From the NCBI GenBank assembly GCA_002352105.1, contig DEHV01000080.1, forward strand, positions 36,273-100,272: a DNA stretch of 64,000 nt. The letters are read 5' to 3'. Positions 33,818 to 43,193 of the stretch are shown piece by piece (positions within the stretch are counted from its first letter, which is position 1; each line of letters begins with the position of its first letter). Source of the stretch: Chitinophagaceae bacterium UBA2791. GTDB lineage: Bacteria > Bacteroidota > Bacteroidia > Chitinophagales > Chitinophagaceae. The notes beneath the pieces are model-generated. The model made no database searches. It saw only the letters and a list, made by a program, of their open reading frames with translations, and was not told where the DNA came from. Position numbers and translations under genes: made by a program.

Positions 33818-35007
33818 TACAACATTTTTACAATTCTGTCAACGATATCTTTTGCCGATTGTTGTTTGGATGTTCTGTTATAAGCGATTTCTTCCCCGCT
33901 TTTCTCAAAAATGGTGATCTTATTCGTGTCAAAACCAAAGCCCGCGCCCTCATCTCTCAGGGAATTCAACACGATGATATCGGCATTTTTGGCTTTCAGC
34001 TTCTGGAGGGCTCCTTGTTTTTCATCCCGGGTCTCGAGCGCAAACCCTACCAATACCTGGTTCTTTGTTTTTCTTTCCCCGAGGTTTTTCAGGATATCCT
34101 TTGTTTTAACCAGTTCGAGCTGCAGATGCCCCTCTGTTTTTTTTATCTTTTCCGAAGCGGTATGCGCCGGGGTATAATCGGCTACGGCCGCGGACATCAC
34201 GGCAATATCCACATCCCCGAATTTCTCCTGGCAGCGCTGGAACATTTCCTCGGCGGTAGTCACCCTACACACTTCAACCCCCTCGATATCAACATTGAGC
34301 GCCGAAGGGCCCAATACCAGTTGCACAGCCGCCCCTCTCCTGGCGAGTTCGCCGGCCAGGGCTACGCCCATCTTACCGGAGGAATGGTTGCCGATAAAAC
34401 GGACCGGGTCGATAGGCTCATAGGTAGGGCCGGCGGTAATCAGCGCTTTTTTCCCGGCCAGGTCTTTCGCGGAAAAGAAAACATTTTCGAGAAAACTGAC
34501 AATATGCCCGGGTTCGGCCATCCTCCCTTCGCCGATCAGGCCGCTGGCAAGCTCGCCGTTTTCCACCGGGATGATATGAACGCCCGCTTCCTGCAACCGT
34601 TCGATATTGGCGCGGGTAGCCGGATGGCGCCACATGTCCTCATCCATCGCCGGCGCCGCCGCCACCGGGCAGGTTGCAGAAAGATAGGTTGCAAGAAGCA
34701 TATTATCGCAGATGCCGGCAGCCATCTTGGCCAGCGTATTACAGCTTAAGGGAGCTACGACCATTACATCCGCCCATCGTCCCAGCATAACATGATTGGA
34801 CCAGGAATCGCCGGAAAAAAGATCCGTGACCACCGGGTTTCCGGAGAGGGTGGACAAGGTCAGGGGAGAGACAAAATCTTTTGCCGAGGGGGTCATCGTC
34901 ACTTTCACCGTTGCGCCCCTGGCTGTTAACAGCCTTACCAGCAGAATGGCCTTATACGCGGCAATGCTTCCCGTAACCGCCAGCAAGATCTTTTTTCCCT
35001 GGAACAT
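33817..35007 (-). CDS. coaBC: Bifunctional phosphopantothenoylcysteine decarboxylase / phosphopantothenate-cysteine ligase
   Basis: 396 residues, full length, cytoplasmic, coenzyme A synthesis. The CoaC half (about 1-185) has the flavin motif MFQGKKILLAVTGSIAAYKA, the active-site His in SWSNHVMLGRWADVMVVAPL, ATCPVAAAPAMDEDMWRHPA and the ENGELASGLIGEGRM substrate loop. The CoaB half (about 190-396) has ITAGPTYEPIDPVRFIGNHS, MSAAVADYTP and the Lys in AHTASEKIKKT. I start at 35007; the upstream open frame adds 20 residues not seen in the family and crosses a hairpin. Order bamD-rpoZ-coaBC-porD is typical of Bacteroidota. Confidence 0.95.
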   Translation of the reverse strand: MFQGKKILLAVTGSIAAYKAILLVRLLTARGATVKVTMTPSAKDFVSPLTLSTLSGNPVVTDLFSGDSWSNHVMLGRWADVMVVAPLSCNTLAKMAAGICDNMLLATYLSATCPVAAAPAMDEDMWRHPATRANIERLQEAGVHIIPVENGELASGLIGEGRMAEPGHIVSFLENVFFSAKDLAGKKALITAGPTYEPIDPVRFIGNHSSGKMGVALAGELARRGAAVQLVLGPSALNVDIEGVEVCRVTTAEEMFQRCQEKFGDVDIAVMSAAVADYTPAHTASEKIKKTEGHLQLELVKTKDILKNLGERKTKNQVLVGFALETRDEKQGALQKLKAKNADIIVLNSLRDEGAGFGFDTNKITIFEKSGEEIAYNRTSKQQSAKDIVDRIVKML

Positions 35008-35050
35008 ACGTTTAAAGTTAGGGCTTTTAGGTATTTCAGCATAAAACTCA

Positions 35051-35077
35051 AAAGCGACAGATACCATCTGCCGCTTT
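35051..35077 (-). terminator. Hairpin between rpoZ and coaBC
   Basis: On the minus strand an 11-bp stem (AAAGCGGCAGA / TCTGTCGCTTT, one G-U pair, 5-base loop) ends in TTTTGAG. It is 35 bases after the rpoZ stop and 44 bases before the coaBC start, so it may terminate or attenuate transcription from bamD-rpoZ. Confidence 0.55.
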
Positions 35078-35112
35078 AATAATAAGATAGAATAATTGCT
35101 TTGCCTTTGTAT

Positions 35113-35454
35113 TTAGCTAAACAGATCGTCCTCATTCTTACGATAGTAGATCTTGTCTTCCAGGAATTCCTGCGTCGCCAGTAAGGCGGCATTAGGCATT
35201 CTTTCGTACGCTTTGGATATCTCGATCTGCTCCTTGTTCTCATGGATCTCTTCGAGACTATCGGTATGGCTCGCGAATTCTTCCAATTTGGAATGCAATT
35301 CCTCTTTCAGGGAGATATTGATCTGATTAGCGCGTTTGGCAACAATCGCAATCGACTCGTACACATTGCCCGTTTTGCTTTTAATCAGGTTCAGGTCCTT
35401 GGTCTCCGCCGTATTGGTAATATTAGCGCTGGATTGTCGTCTTAGCCTGCTCAT
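35113..35454 (-). CDS. rpoZ: RNA polymerase omega subunit (Rpb6 type)
   Basis: 113 residues. The segment KTGNVYESIAIVAKRANQIN near residues 27-47 is the Rpb6/omega signature, and LEDKIYYRK near the end suits the Bacteroidota form, which is longer than E. coli omega. The subunit helps assembly of RNA polymerase. The start overlaps the end of bamD by 32 bases in another frame, consistent with coupled expression; a downstream start is possible but would cut into the protein. Confidence 0.85.
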   Translation of the reverse strand: MSRLRRQSSANITNTAETKDLNLIKSKTGNVYESIAIVAKRANQINISLKEELHSKLEEFASHTDSLEEIHENKEQIEISKAYERMPNAALLATQEFLEDKIYYRKNEDDLFS

Positions 35455-36241
35455 TTTGGATTTGTTTAATATTGTTTTGTGATAAACTAGCGTATTTTTC
35501 CACCTCCTGCATCAGGGAGCTTTCGGGAAAGCGATCGATAAAATCATTGCATTCCGTAACCACCTGTTCATAACGGGCGGCTTTTTTGCTCTCTATGCTG
35601 TTCTCTGCATAAAGAAAATAAGATTTGATGGCCTGCAGCTTATACTTGTCTCCTCTCTCCGTATCCGGAAAACTGTTCATCAGGCTTGAAAAGGCAATAC
35701 CAGCAGCCCGGTAATGCCCCAGGTTATAATATAACTCCGCGCTCTTATACTCCTTGTCTTCCAGTTTTATCCTCAGCTCGTCAATAATTTTCGACGCTTC
35801 CGCTATTCTGGCCGACCCGGGATGCGTATTGATAAAGGTCTGCATCAGGCCGATCGTCTTCAATGAGTTTGTCTGGTCCAGCTCCATTTTGGGCGACTGA
35901 CGGTAATAGGTATACGCGCGCATGTATTCCATTTCTTCCGCCCGGGCGCTGGTGGGGAACACCTCCGTAAACTGCTTAAAAAGATTTTCCGCCTGCATCC
36001 AGTCTTTCAAATAATACGAGCAATAGGCGTATCGATAAAAAAGATCTTCAAATTTGACGTCTCCCTTAAATACGGGGAACAGTTCCTGATATAACTGTTG
36101 CGCATAGTTATATTTTTTGTCTGTATAATATTTTTCGGCCATCCTTAGTTTGTACTCATAATCATTGCTCTTTTGCACTTTGGCAAATTTTGAGCATGAT
36201 GCGCCAAGAACAACCAGAAAAGCCAGGAAGAATATTCTCAT
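35423..36241 (-). CDS. bamD: Outer-membrane assembly lipoprotein BamD
   Basis: 272 residues with a lipoprotein signal (IFFLAFLVVLGASC, Cys16). The mature part has TPR-like repeats of the BamD/YfiO family: MAEKYYTDKKYNYAQQLYQE, LFYRYAYCSYYLKDWMQAEN, FKQFTEVFPTSARAEEMEYM and ELYYNLGHYRAAGIAFSSLM. It is part of the BAM complex that folds beta-barrel proteins into the outer membrane. It is the first gene of the block and overlaps rpoZ by 32 bases. Confidence 0.92.
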   Translation of the reverse strand: MRIFFLAFLVVLGASCSKFAKVQKSNDYEYKLRMAEKYYTDKKYNYAQQLYQELFPVFKGDVKFEDLFYRYAYCSYYLKDWMQAENLFKQFTEVFPTSARAEEMEYMRAYTYYRQSPKMELDQTNSLKTIGLMQTFINTHPGSARIAEASKIIDELRIKLEDKEYKSAELYYNLGHYRAAGIAFSSLMNSFPDTERGDKYKLQAIKSYFLYAENSIESKKAARYEQVVTECNDFIDRFPESSLMQEVEKYASLSQNNIKQIQNEQAKTTIQR

Positions 36242-36322
36242 AAAGGCTGCAAATTTAGGCTTTTACCGACAAATTAGAAAGTATAGATCAGGAAATGCCA
36301 ATCCGGGCGTTAATTAAAATAT

Positions 36323-36345
36323 AAAACCCCCATGAAGGGGGTTTT
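36323..36345 (-). terminator. Terminator downstream of the OmpA-family gene
   Basis: AAAACCCCC-ATGAA-GGGGGTTTT is a perfect 9-bp stem. On the minus strand, where the OmpA gene ends at 36369, it runs into TTTTATATTTTAATT. It also insulates bamD from the upstream gene. Confidence 0.8.
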
Positions 36346-36368
36346 ATTATGATTAAGATAGGAAGCTA

Positions 36369-38012
36369 TTATCTTCTTCTCAGGTTCGGATGCGGCGCGG
36401 GAACAGTGGTCGGCCCATCTTCCTGGGTGCCGTCGCGGAGGTCAACCGTATTGCAATCTCCGCCTTCCTGGCCATATTTAAAGATAAAGCGATCAGAGCT
36501 AACGCCTTCTCTTTCAACAAGGTAATTAATAATTGCGTTCACCCTGTCCCAGCTTACCTGCTGTTCGGCTTTATTAGAAGCGCAATATCCTACCACAGCG
36601 ATCTTACATTCAGAATTGTCGCGGATCTTCTGGGCAACGCCTGCCAACAACGCCCTGGCGTCATTAGACAGAGCAACCGACCTGCCTCTGAACGTAATGC
36701 TGGGGAGATCGCCGATATTGCAACGACCGCGGATGCCATATTGCATCAGCGAGTCGATCACTTTACAGCAATCCGGAGGAGGACATTTACCTACGCCGTC
36801 TGCGTCAACAGGCTGGCATTGAGTAGGCGTAATCAGCTCCTTGTCCCTGTAATCAGGAACGCCGTCGCCATCTGTATCGCGGCTGACGCCATGCGCATCC
36901 ACCGGCGCGCCGGCAGGAGTATTGGGTTCGTTATCAAACTGATCAGTAACGCCATCGCCATCGGCATCATCCAGGATAGGCTTCGGCAGCTTCATATGCC
37001 TGGGCTGGTTGATCTCATTGTAAGCATAATCCAGCGGATTCAGCCACCACAAAGGTTCAACCGCTTTTCCGCCCAGCGCTACGTTGATGCCGAGCGAAGT
37101 AAAGTTGTACGTGTCGTAATCCCTGGTCTGCGCAGGATTGGTAGTGCTGTTGGACTGCCATTGGTTACCGTCAAGCAGGTCGGTTTTCTGAGGGAGGCTG
37201 AATTTGGTTTCGGCGGTGAGGTTCAGGCGATTATTAAGCTTGAACTGCAGGCCGCCGCCAAATACAAATATTGGTCTGAACGGCAAACCAAACACTTCCG
37301 GTTTAAGCGGGTCTTTTTCGCCGGCTGATTCATAGGTCCCGTCCATCAGGTCCTTAATGGCCCTTCTCAACTGCTTCCGGTCTTTATACGCTCCGGGAGG
37401 AATGGAAGAGAAATCGTACGTGTTATTACCGTCCAGCGCATCCACATTTACATCGTAGATCATTCCGCCTAAGCCCAGAAAAGCAAAAGCGTTAAAGCCG
37501 GTCTTTGCGCGATGGAAACGGATATTATTCAAGCTGCCCACGGCCTGAAAACTGAGGTCGTAAATATTTGTCTTGTAATTATAGATCACCGGTTGGGAAG
37601 GTACGCCTGCATTAAGGTATGGCTGCCAGACAGGGTTGTTGATATAACTGGAAGATTTGGTATAATTCTGTCCCTTTGTAGTTCCAAATCCCAGTTCGCC
37701 TCTTATGGAAAACACATAACCCAGGGCTTTACGCACATGTAGCGCCGCGCCAAATCCGGGAAACTCGGAGCGGATATCAGAAGATATGGCAAACGCTCCT
37801 ACTTTGGCGCCTAACTCCCACTGGTTGCGGGGTTTAGCAGGAAATGCATAATTGTTAGCCATAAATTCCGTGTGCTGAGGGAGTCGTTTCGAAGGGATCA
37901 CGGAGGAGTCGTAGACGCTATAGCCGGCGGCGCCTCCATTTTCCTGGGCAAATACCCCTGACCCAAACAGGCAGAGTAAGCCAAATAGTTTTAAATACTT
38001 TTTGATCGCCAT
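36369..38012 (-). CDS. OmpA family outer-membrane protein with thrombospondin type-3-like repeats
   Basis: 547 residues. A signal peptide (LKLFGLLCLFGSGVFAQE) is followed by a ~320-residue membrane beta-barrel, then calcium-binding-like repeats at about 345-400 (DADGDGVTDQFDNEPNTPAG, DTDGDGVPDYRDKELITPTQ). A Cys-containing linker (CPPPDCCKVIDSL) comes next, and a C-terminal OmpA domain (ALLAGVAQKIRDNSECKIAV, SWDRVNAIINYLVEREGVSS) binds peptidoglycan. It ends in NLRRR after a Pro-rich tail. Role: anchoring outer membrane to cell wall. Transcription starts from a good consensus promoter 52 bases upstream and stops at a strong terminator, so it is monocistronic. Confidence 0.9.
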   Translation of the reverse strand: MAIKKYLKLFGLLCLFGSGVFAQENGGAAGYSVYDSSVIPSKRLPQHTEFMANNYAFPAKPRNQWELGAKVGAFAISSDIRSEFPGFGAALHVRKALGYVFSIRGELGFGTTKGQNYTKSSSYINNPVWQPYLNAGVPSQPVIYNYKTNIYDLSFQAVGSLNNIRFHRAKTGFNAFAFLGLGGMIYDVNVDALDGNNTYDFSSIPPGAYKDRKQLRRAIKDLMDGTYESAGEKDPLKPEVFGLPFRPIFVFGGGLQFKLNNRLNLTAETKFSLPQKTDLLDGNQWQSNSTTNPAQTRDYDTYNFTSLGINVALGGKAVEPLWWLNPLDYAYNEINQPRHMKLPKPILDDADGDGVTDQFDNEPNTPAGAPVDAHGVSRDTDGDGVPDYRDKELITPTQCQPVDADGVGKCPPPDCCKVIDSLMQYGIRGRCNIGDLPSITFRGRSVALSNDARALLAGVAQKIRDNSECKIAVVGYCASNKAEQQVSWDRVNAIINYLVEREGVSSDRFIFKYGQEGGDCNTVDLRDGTQEDGPTTVPAPHPNLRRR

Positions 38013-38063
38013 AACTTAGTTTTAAATATGAATATTAAGAGATTACAATTAACTTAATCAACG

Positions 38064-38095
38064 CAAAAATATCAATAACAAGTTAAATAGCAAAT
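38064..38095 (-). promoter_or_regulatory. Promoter of the OmpA-family gene
   Basis: On the minus strand TTTG (38095-38092) and TATTTTTG (38071-38064) are 20 bases apart, a full consensus match, 52 bases before the start codon at 38012. Confidence 0.65.
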
Positions 38096-38217
38096 TTTTT
38101 TAGCATTCTTATTCGGCATAACTAAAAGTCAATCAATACAAAACTCAATTGGTTGGATAAAAAACATTGCAGGGCGGATTAGATTTCAAAGTAGTAATTT
38201 GCCCTTCTTTCTAACAA

Positions 38218-39180
38218 ATGAAAATAGCCGAAGCCATTCTCCGACAGGAGCTGATCATTTTTGAAAAGGAATTCCGGGAAGCCGTTAAAAGCCAGGCGCC
38301 CTTGCTGGATCGCATCATGCGTTTCATCGTAAACCGCAAGGGAAAACAACTTCGCCCGATGTTCGTGCTGCTGTCGGCTAAGCTTTGCGGCGATATCAAT
38401 GCCTCTACTTACCGGGCCGCCTCCCTGGTTGAACTACTGCATACGGCCACGCTTGTCCACGACGACGTGGTAGACGAATCCCTGGAACGAAGGGGTTTTT
38501 TTTCCACCTATGCGCTCTGGAAAACCAAAATATCCGTGCTGGTAGGCGATTACCTGCTGGCAAAAGGGCTGCTGCTTTCGCTTGACCACAGCGATTTTCG
38601 CATATTGCAGCTCTTGTCCGAAGCGGTAAGACTGATGAGCGAGGGAGAATTGCTGCAGATCGAAAAATCGCGAACGCTGAACATGAAAGAAGATGTCTAT
38701 TTTGAAATCATCCGCAATAAAACAGCCTCGTTGCTGGCTTCTGCCTGCGCTGCCGGCGCCTATTCCGTTTCGCACGATGAGAAGATGGCGGAAAAAATGA
38801 GGATCTTCGGAGAAAAAACAGGAATCGCCTTCCAGATAAAAGACGATCTATTCGACTATGGGTCCGACGCCGTAGGAAAGCCCACAGGCAATGATATCAA
38901 GGAAAAAAAGCTGACCCTTCCGCTGATCTATACCCTTAATAACGTCAGCAGACCGGTCCGCAGGGAGCTGATCTATATCATTAAAAACCAGAATAAAGAC
39001 TCCCAGAAAATAAAGCGGGTGATCAGCGTTGTCCATGAAAGCGGAGGAATAACCTACGCGCAGCAGAAAATGGTTGGCTTCAGGGATGAGGCGCTGTCAG
39101 TTTTGCAGGAATTTGACAATAACGAAGTAAAACAAGGATTGGAAGAACTGGTGCGGTTTACCACGGACAGGAAGTTTTAG
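38218..39180 (+). CDS. Polyprenyl (octaprenyl-type) diphosphate synthase
   Basis: 320 residues, all-alpha isoprenyl synthase fold. The first Asp-rich motif is in TATLVHDDVVDESLERRG near residues 80-95 and the second in FQIKDDLFDYGSDAVGKPTG near 215. GKQLRPMFVLLSAKLCGD supplies the pyrophosphate-binding Lys and Arg. It condenses isopentenyl diphosphate onto an allylic primer to make the long side chain of menaquinone. The DD-x2-D form VHDDVVDE is standard for long-chain enzymes. recJ follows 32 bases later. Confidence 0.93.
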   Translation: MKIAEAILRQELIIFEKEFREAVKSQAPLLDRIMRFIVNRKGKQLRPMFVLLSAKLCGDINASTYRAASLVELLHTATLVHDDVVDESLERRGFFSTYALWKTKISVLVGDYLLAKGLLLSLDHSDFRILQLLSEAVRLMSEGELLQIEKSRTLNMKEDVYFEIIRNKTASLLASACAAGAYSVSHDEKMAEKMRIFGEKTGIAFQIKDDLFDYGSDAVGKPTGNDIKEKKLTLPLIYTLNNVSRPVRRELIYIIKNQNKDSQKIKRVISVVHESGGITYAQQKMVGFRDEALSVLQEFDNNEVKQGLEELVRFTTDRKF

Positions 39181-39212
39181 CGATCCATATCTATATATTT
39201 ATCCGTGCCGGG

Positions 39213-40919
39213 ATGGTACAAAAACGATGGAACATATTAACCGGGGATCCGGAGAAAACGGAGGCCTTATCCCGATCGCTGAAGATCAGTCCCACGCTGT
39301 GTAAAATACTCGTTCAGCGCGGCATAGAAACCTTCGGGCAGGCGAAAGATTATTTCCGGCCCTCCCTTGCGAAACTCCATGATCCCTGGCTGATGAAAGA
39401 CATGGATATTGCCGTAGAACGGATCCTGCGCGCTTTTGCGGCAAAAGAAAAGATACTGGTGTTCGGGGATTATGATGTGGACGGCGCTACTGCCGTAGCC
39501 TGTATGTACAGTTTTCTCACAGCGCATTACCGGGAAGAACTGGTAGATTTCTACATCCCTCACCGGCATCGCGAAGGGTATGGGATCTCCGCAGCCGGTA
39601 TCGAATTTGCGAAGGCCAACGGGTATTCATTGGTGATCTCGCTGGACTGCGGCATCAAATCAGTAGAGCTGATCGGCCTCGCCGGCGATCTGGGCATTGA
39701 ATTTATCGTTTGCGATCATCATCTTCCCGATAACGTCCTCCCCCCCGCCGTCGCCATCCTCAATCCCAAACAACCGGAATGCGCCTATCCATTCAAGGAG
39801 CTATGCGGCTGCGGCGTCGGGTTTAAGCTGATCTGCGCATTGAGTCAAAAGCTCAGTCTGCCGGAATCCTCCGCTTTTAAGTACCTCGACCTGGTAGCTA
39901 CCGCCACAGCCGCCGATATCGTGCCCATGACGGGAGAAAACCGGATCCTGGCCTATTTCGGATTGAAGAAAGCCAATGAAGACCCGAACGAAGGCATCAG
40001 GGCGCTAAAAACGCTTAGCGGTATACAAAAAGAAATGCTGATCAGCAACCTGGTGTTTATGATCGCCCCCCGGATCAATGCTGCCGGCCGTATGGACGAC
40101 GCGCGCAAAGCGGCGCTAATGTTTATTGCCAAAAGCTATACAGAAACCCTGCAATATGCCGAAATGCTTCATTCCGATAACTCCGACAGGAAACTGACCG
40201 ACCAGGCCATTACGGAGGAAGCGGCGCAACTCATCGCCGGCGACGGCGAACGCTCCGGTCGCAGGTCGACCGTTGTTTACCAGCCCCACTGGCATAAGGG
40301 CGTAGTGGGCATAGTGGCTTCCCGGCTTATTGAGCGGTATTACCGGCCTACCATCGTGCTTACCCGGTCGGGCGACTATATTGCAGGCTCGGCCCGGAGC
40401 GTAGCGGGTTTTAACGTATACGAGGCGATTCATCAATGCAGGGACCTGCTGATCGGTTACGGCGGGCATTTTTATGCCGCCGGGCTAACGATGCAACCCC
40501 ACCAGGTAGACGCTTTCTGCAAGCGGTTCGAGGAAGTGGTGTCCCAAACGATCCATGAGGACCTGCTGATCCCCGAGATCATCATCGACGCCGAAACGGA
40601 ACTCAAAACGCTAACGCCCTCTTTTTACAATATCCTTTGCCAGATGGAACCCTTCGGACCTGAAAACCTCAAACCGGTCTTTGTCGCGAAACGCGTATTC
40701 AACCAGGGAAGCTCGCGCATCGTCAAAGAGCAGCACATACGCTTCTCCGTTACCCAGGGAAACATAACGTTTAGCGGCATCGGATTCAATATGGCCGGGA
40801 AGTTTCCGCTGCTGCAGGAAAACAAGCCGATAGACATCGTATTCCACCTGGAGGAAAACGAATGGAACGGCGAAAAAAACCTGCAGCTGAAAGTGATCGA
40901 TTTCCGGCTATCGGAATGA
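39213..40919 (+). CDS. recJ: Single-stranded-DNA-specific exonuclease RecJ
   Basis: 568 residues, the usual bacterial length. DHH phosphoesterase motifs: LVFGDYDVDGATAVACMYSF (motif I), ISLDCGIKSVELI (II), IVCDHHLPDN (III, DHH) and PRINAAGRMDDARKAALMFI (IV). The DHHA1 domain has GVVGIVASRLIERYYRPTIV and IGYGGHFYAAGLTM, then an OB-like C-terminal domain. It degrades 5' single strands during recombination and mismatch or base repair. Start codon at 39213 gives MVQKRWNILTG, as in relatives. The 229 bases to htpG hold nothing I can support. Confidence 0.95.
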   Translation: MVQKRWNILTGDPEKTEALSRSLKISPTLCKILVQRGIETFGQAKDYFRPSLAKLHDPWLMKDMDIAVERILRAFAAKEKILVFGDYDVDGATAVACMYSFLTAHYREELVDFYIPHRHREGYGISAAGIEFAKANGYSLVISLDCGIKSVELIGLAGDLGIEFIVCDHHLPDNVLPPAVAILNPKQPECAYPFKELCGCGVGFKLICALSQKLSLPESSAFKYLDLVATATAADIVPMTGENRILAYFGLKKANEDPNEGIRALKTLSGIQKEMLISNLVFMIAPRINAAGRMDDARKAALMFIAKSYTETLQYAEMLHSDNSDRKLTDQAITEEAAQLIAGDGERSGRRSTVVYQPHWHKGVVGIVASRLIERYYRPTIVLTRSGDYIAGSARSVAGFNVYEAIHQCRDLLIGYGGHFYAAGLTMQPHQVDAFCKRFEEVVSQTIHEDLLIPEIIIDAETELKTLTPSFYNILCQMEPFGPENLKPVFVAKRVFNQGSSRIVKEQHIRFSVTQGNITFSGIGFNMAGKFPLLQENKPIDIVFHLEENEWNGEKNLQLKVIDFRLSE

Positions 40920-41148
40920 TCGCCGCTACAGGAACCCGAATGCCTTTGACAAGCCGGGCAGTTGCGCCGATATGCTTCCAACCAAGACGCAACCGATCTC
41001 ACTCCCACCGAAAAGAAAAAACGCTTCCCAAAAAAGAGAACGGAGATCGAATAACAATTTTCAGGAAGACCCGACACAGCAAGAAGGCTCAGGGCCGGGG
41101 CTGGCATAGCAGGCAAAGGCGCAGCAACCTCTGAATCATCGTCCATCG

Positions 41149-42999
41149 CTACGCTTCCAGGATGATCTTGCTCTTCGCGCCGCCGTCCATCAAGCCGATA
41201 CTGCGGTTAATGAAGTTGGTTAGATCGGCCCCCTTCAACAACCCCTGCGACAGCAGGGCCAGGTCGCCCAGGTTCCTGACCAGCTTTGCCTGTTTATCCG
41301 CGTCGTTTTCCCGCAGGACAGACTGGTAAACAGGATGATTGCCGTTTACCGTAAGCGTCACCTCGTCGGGCATATTGGCGTAGAATGCGCCCATCGAACC
41401 GTTGATGGCCGACATATCCTTCATCCGGCGCATGAATTCGGGCCGGGTAGCCACCACCGGAGGCGCTTCCGCGCTGAGCCCTTTGATCTCTACGGTGGTA
41501 TGGATCTGGGGGATCTCAAAACTGAATAGTTCCTTCAGCTTTGTTTCCTCCTCCTTGCTAAGCAGGCTTTCGGCAGCATCGGACTTATCAATCAGGTTAT
41601 CCGCAATATCGGCGTCCACCCGCGTAAAATGGACGTTTTCCCATTTCATTTCCACATGATTGATAAATGCGGCGTCAACAATGGTTTCCAGCTTCACCAC
41701 GATAAATCCCTTTTGTTTCGCGGCCTGGATATAGCCATCCTGCTGAACGGGATCGGTCGTATACAGAATGACCAGCTTGCCCTCCTTATTTTTCTGAAGC
41801 GTTTCCGCAGCGGCGCGGTATTCATCCAGGGTATAGAACCGGTTATCGTCAACCGATTCCATCAGGTGGAATTTATTCGCTTTTTCCAGGAACTTGTCGT
41901 CTGTCATCATCCCATACTTCACAAACAGGCCCAGGCTGTCCCATTTGTCTTCAAACTCCTTTCTTTCCTTCGTGAATATTTCCTCCAGTTTGTCCGCCAC
42001 CTTGCGGGTAATATGGTTATTGATCTTTTTTACATTGGGATCGCCCTGGAGGTAGCTGCGGCTTACGTTCAGCGGAATATCCGGGCTATCGATCACCCCA
42101 TGCAGCAGCATCAGGAATTCCGGAACAATATCCTTCACCTCGTCGGTCACAAATACCTGGTTGCTGTACAGCTGTATCTTATCCTTCTGGATCTCGTAGC
42201 TCTGCTTGATCTTGGGGAAATACAATATGCCGGTCAGGTTAAAGGGATAATCGACATTCAGATGGATCCAGAATAAGGGCGGCTCGCTGAACGGATAAAG
42301 CTCCTTATAAAAATCCTGGTAGTCCTTCGGGGTAAGATCCGCCGGCTTTTTGGTCCAGGCCGGCTGCGTATTGTTGATCTGTTTATCGCCGAAAAACACC
42401 GGAACGGGAAGAAATTTACAGAATTTCTCCAGGATGGATTGGATCCTGGCTTCCTCCAGGAACTCGGCGCTTTCTTCATTTATATGCAAAATGATATCTG
42501 TGCCGCGGCCCTGCTTTTCGGCTTCTTCGAGAAGGAATTCCGGGCTTCCGTCGCATTCCCAACGAACAGCTTTCGCGTCTTCCCGGTAACTCCGGGTAAG
42601 TATTTCCACCTTTTCGCTCACCATAAAGGAAGAATAAAACCCAAGTCCGAAATGGCCGATGATATTCGCTTCCTTTTGCCCCTTATATTTTTCCAGGAAT
42701 TCTTCGGCCCCTGAAAAAGCCACCTGGTTGATGTATTTATCCACTTCTTCCGCCGTCATGCCCACCCCGCTATCGGCAATGGTTATGGTTTTTTTCTCCT
42801 TATCCAGCCTGACTTCGATCCGGAGATCGCCCAGTTCTCCCTTGGCATCCCCGATAGAGGATAGGGTCTTTAATTTCTGGGTTGCGTCAACGGCATTGCT
42901 GATCAGTTCGCGAAGGAAGATCTCATGGTCGCTGTAAAGGAATTTTTTGATAATGGGGAAAATGTTCTCTGTTTGAACGCGTATGGAGCCTTTTTGCAT
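41149..42999 (-). CDS. htpG: Molecular chaperone HtpG (Hsp90)
   Basis: 616 residues. The N-terminal GHKL ATPase domain has FLRELISNAVDATQKLKTLS, ITIADSGVGMTAEEVDKYIN and IGHFGLGFYSSFMVSEKVEI. The middle domain has GILYFPKIKQSYEIQKDKIQ, LMLLHGVIDSPDIPLNVSRS and the catalytic Arg region. The C-terminal dimerisation domain is the short bacterial type, with a MRRMKDMSAINGSMG stretch. Cytosolic ATP-dependent chaperone for stress and client maturation. Single-gene unit, divergent from rpsF. Confidence 0.96.
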   Translation of the reverse strand: MQKGSIRVQTENIFPIIKKFLYSDHEIFLRELISNAVDATQKLKTLSSIGDAKGELGDLRIEVRLDKEKKTITIADSGVGMTAEEVDKYINQVAFSGAEEFLEKYKGQKEANIIGHFGLGFYSSFMVSEKVEILTRSYREDAKAVRWECDGSPEFLLEEAEKQGRGTDIILHINEESAEFLEEARIQSILEKFCKFLPVPVFFGDKQINNTQPAWTKKPADLTPKDYQDFYKELYPFSEPPLFWIHLNVDYPFNLTGILYFPKIKQSYEIQKDKIQLYSNQVFVTDEVKDIVPEFLMLLHGVIDSPDIPLNVSRSYLQGDPNVKKINNHITRKVADKLEEIFTKERKEFEDKWDSLGLFVKYGMMTDDKFLEKANKFHLMESVDDNRFYTLDEYRAAAETLQKNKEGKLVILYTTDPVQQDGYIQAAKQKGFIVVKLETIVDAAFINHVEMKWENVHFTRVDADIADNLIDKSDAAESLLSKEEETKLKELFSFEIPQIHTTVEIKGLSAEAPPVVATRPEFMRRMKDMSAINGSMGAFYANMPDEVTLTVNGNHPVYQSVLRENDADKQAKLVRNLGDLALLSQGLLKGADLTNFINRSIGLMDGGAKSKIILEA

Positions 43000-43124
43000 G
43001 AGTAACGATTTTTTACAGAGGGCTGGTCAAAGAAGGCGCCATATGGCTTAAAAACCTTCCCGAACGGAAAAACTGTCAGGTAATAATTTCGCCGGGAGGA
43101 TAGGGAAATATGCGGCAATTCCCC

Positions 43125-43132
43125 TACCTTTG
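43125..43132 (+). promoter_or_regulatory. -7 promoter box of the rpsF operon
   Basis: TACCTTTG fits TAnnTTTG, 62 bases before the rpsF start. The -33 region has no TTTG. Confidence 0.5.
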
Positions 43133-43164
43133 CGTCCCATTTCTAAAAAAAATTAATTAACAAT

Positions 43165-43179
43165 GCCTGCAATGCAGGC
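43165..43179 (+). promoter_or_regulatory. Leader hairpin before rpsF
   Basis: GCCTGC-AAT-GCAGGC is a perfect 6-bp GC-rich stem with a 3-base loop, 15 bases before the rpsF start codon and within the leader RNA. Its position would let a ribosomal protein (S6 or S6:S18) control access to the start codon; that role is inference, and the conserved CCG bulge of the known S6:S18 leader is not evident. Confidence 0.4.
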
Positions 43180-43193
43180 GAAAAAACAGGGTA

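Noticed and set aside
33859..34749. 296-codon plus-strand ORF antisense to coaBC
   Set aside because: Shadow of a well-supported gene; composition is that of a reverse-complement frame (His/Phe/Arg rich) with no domain.
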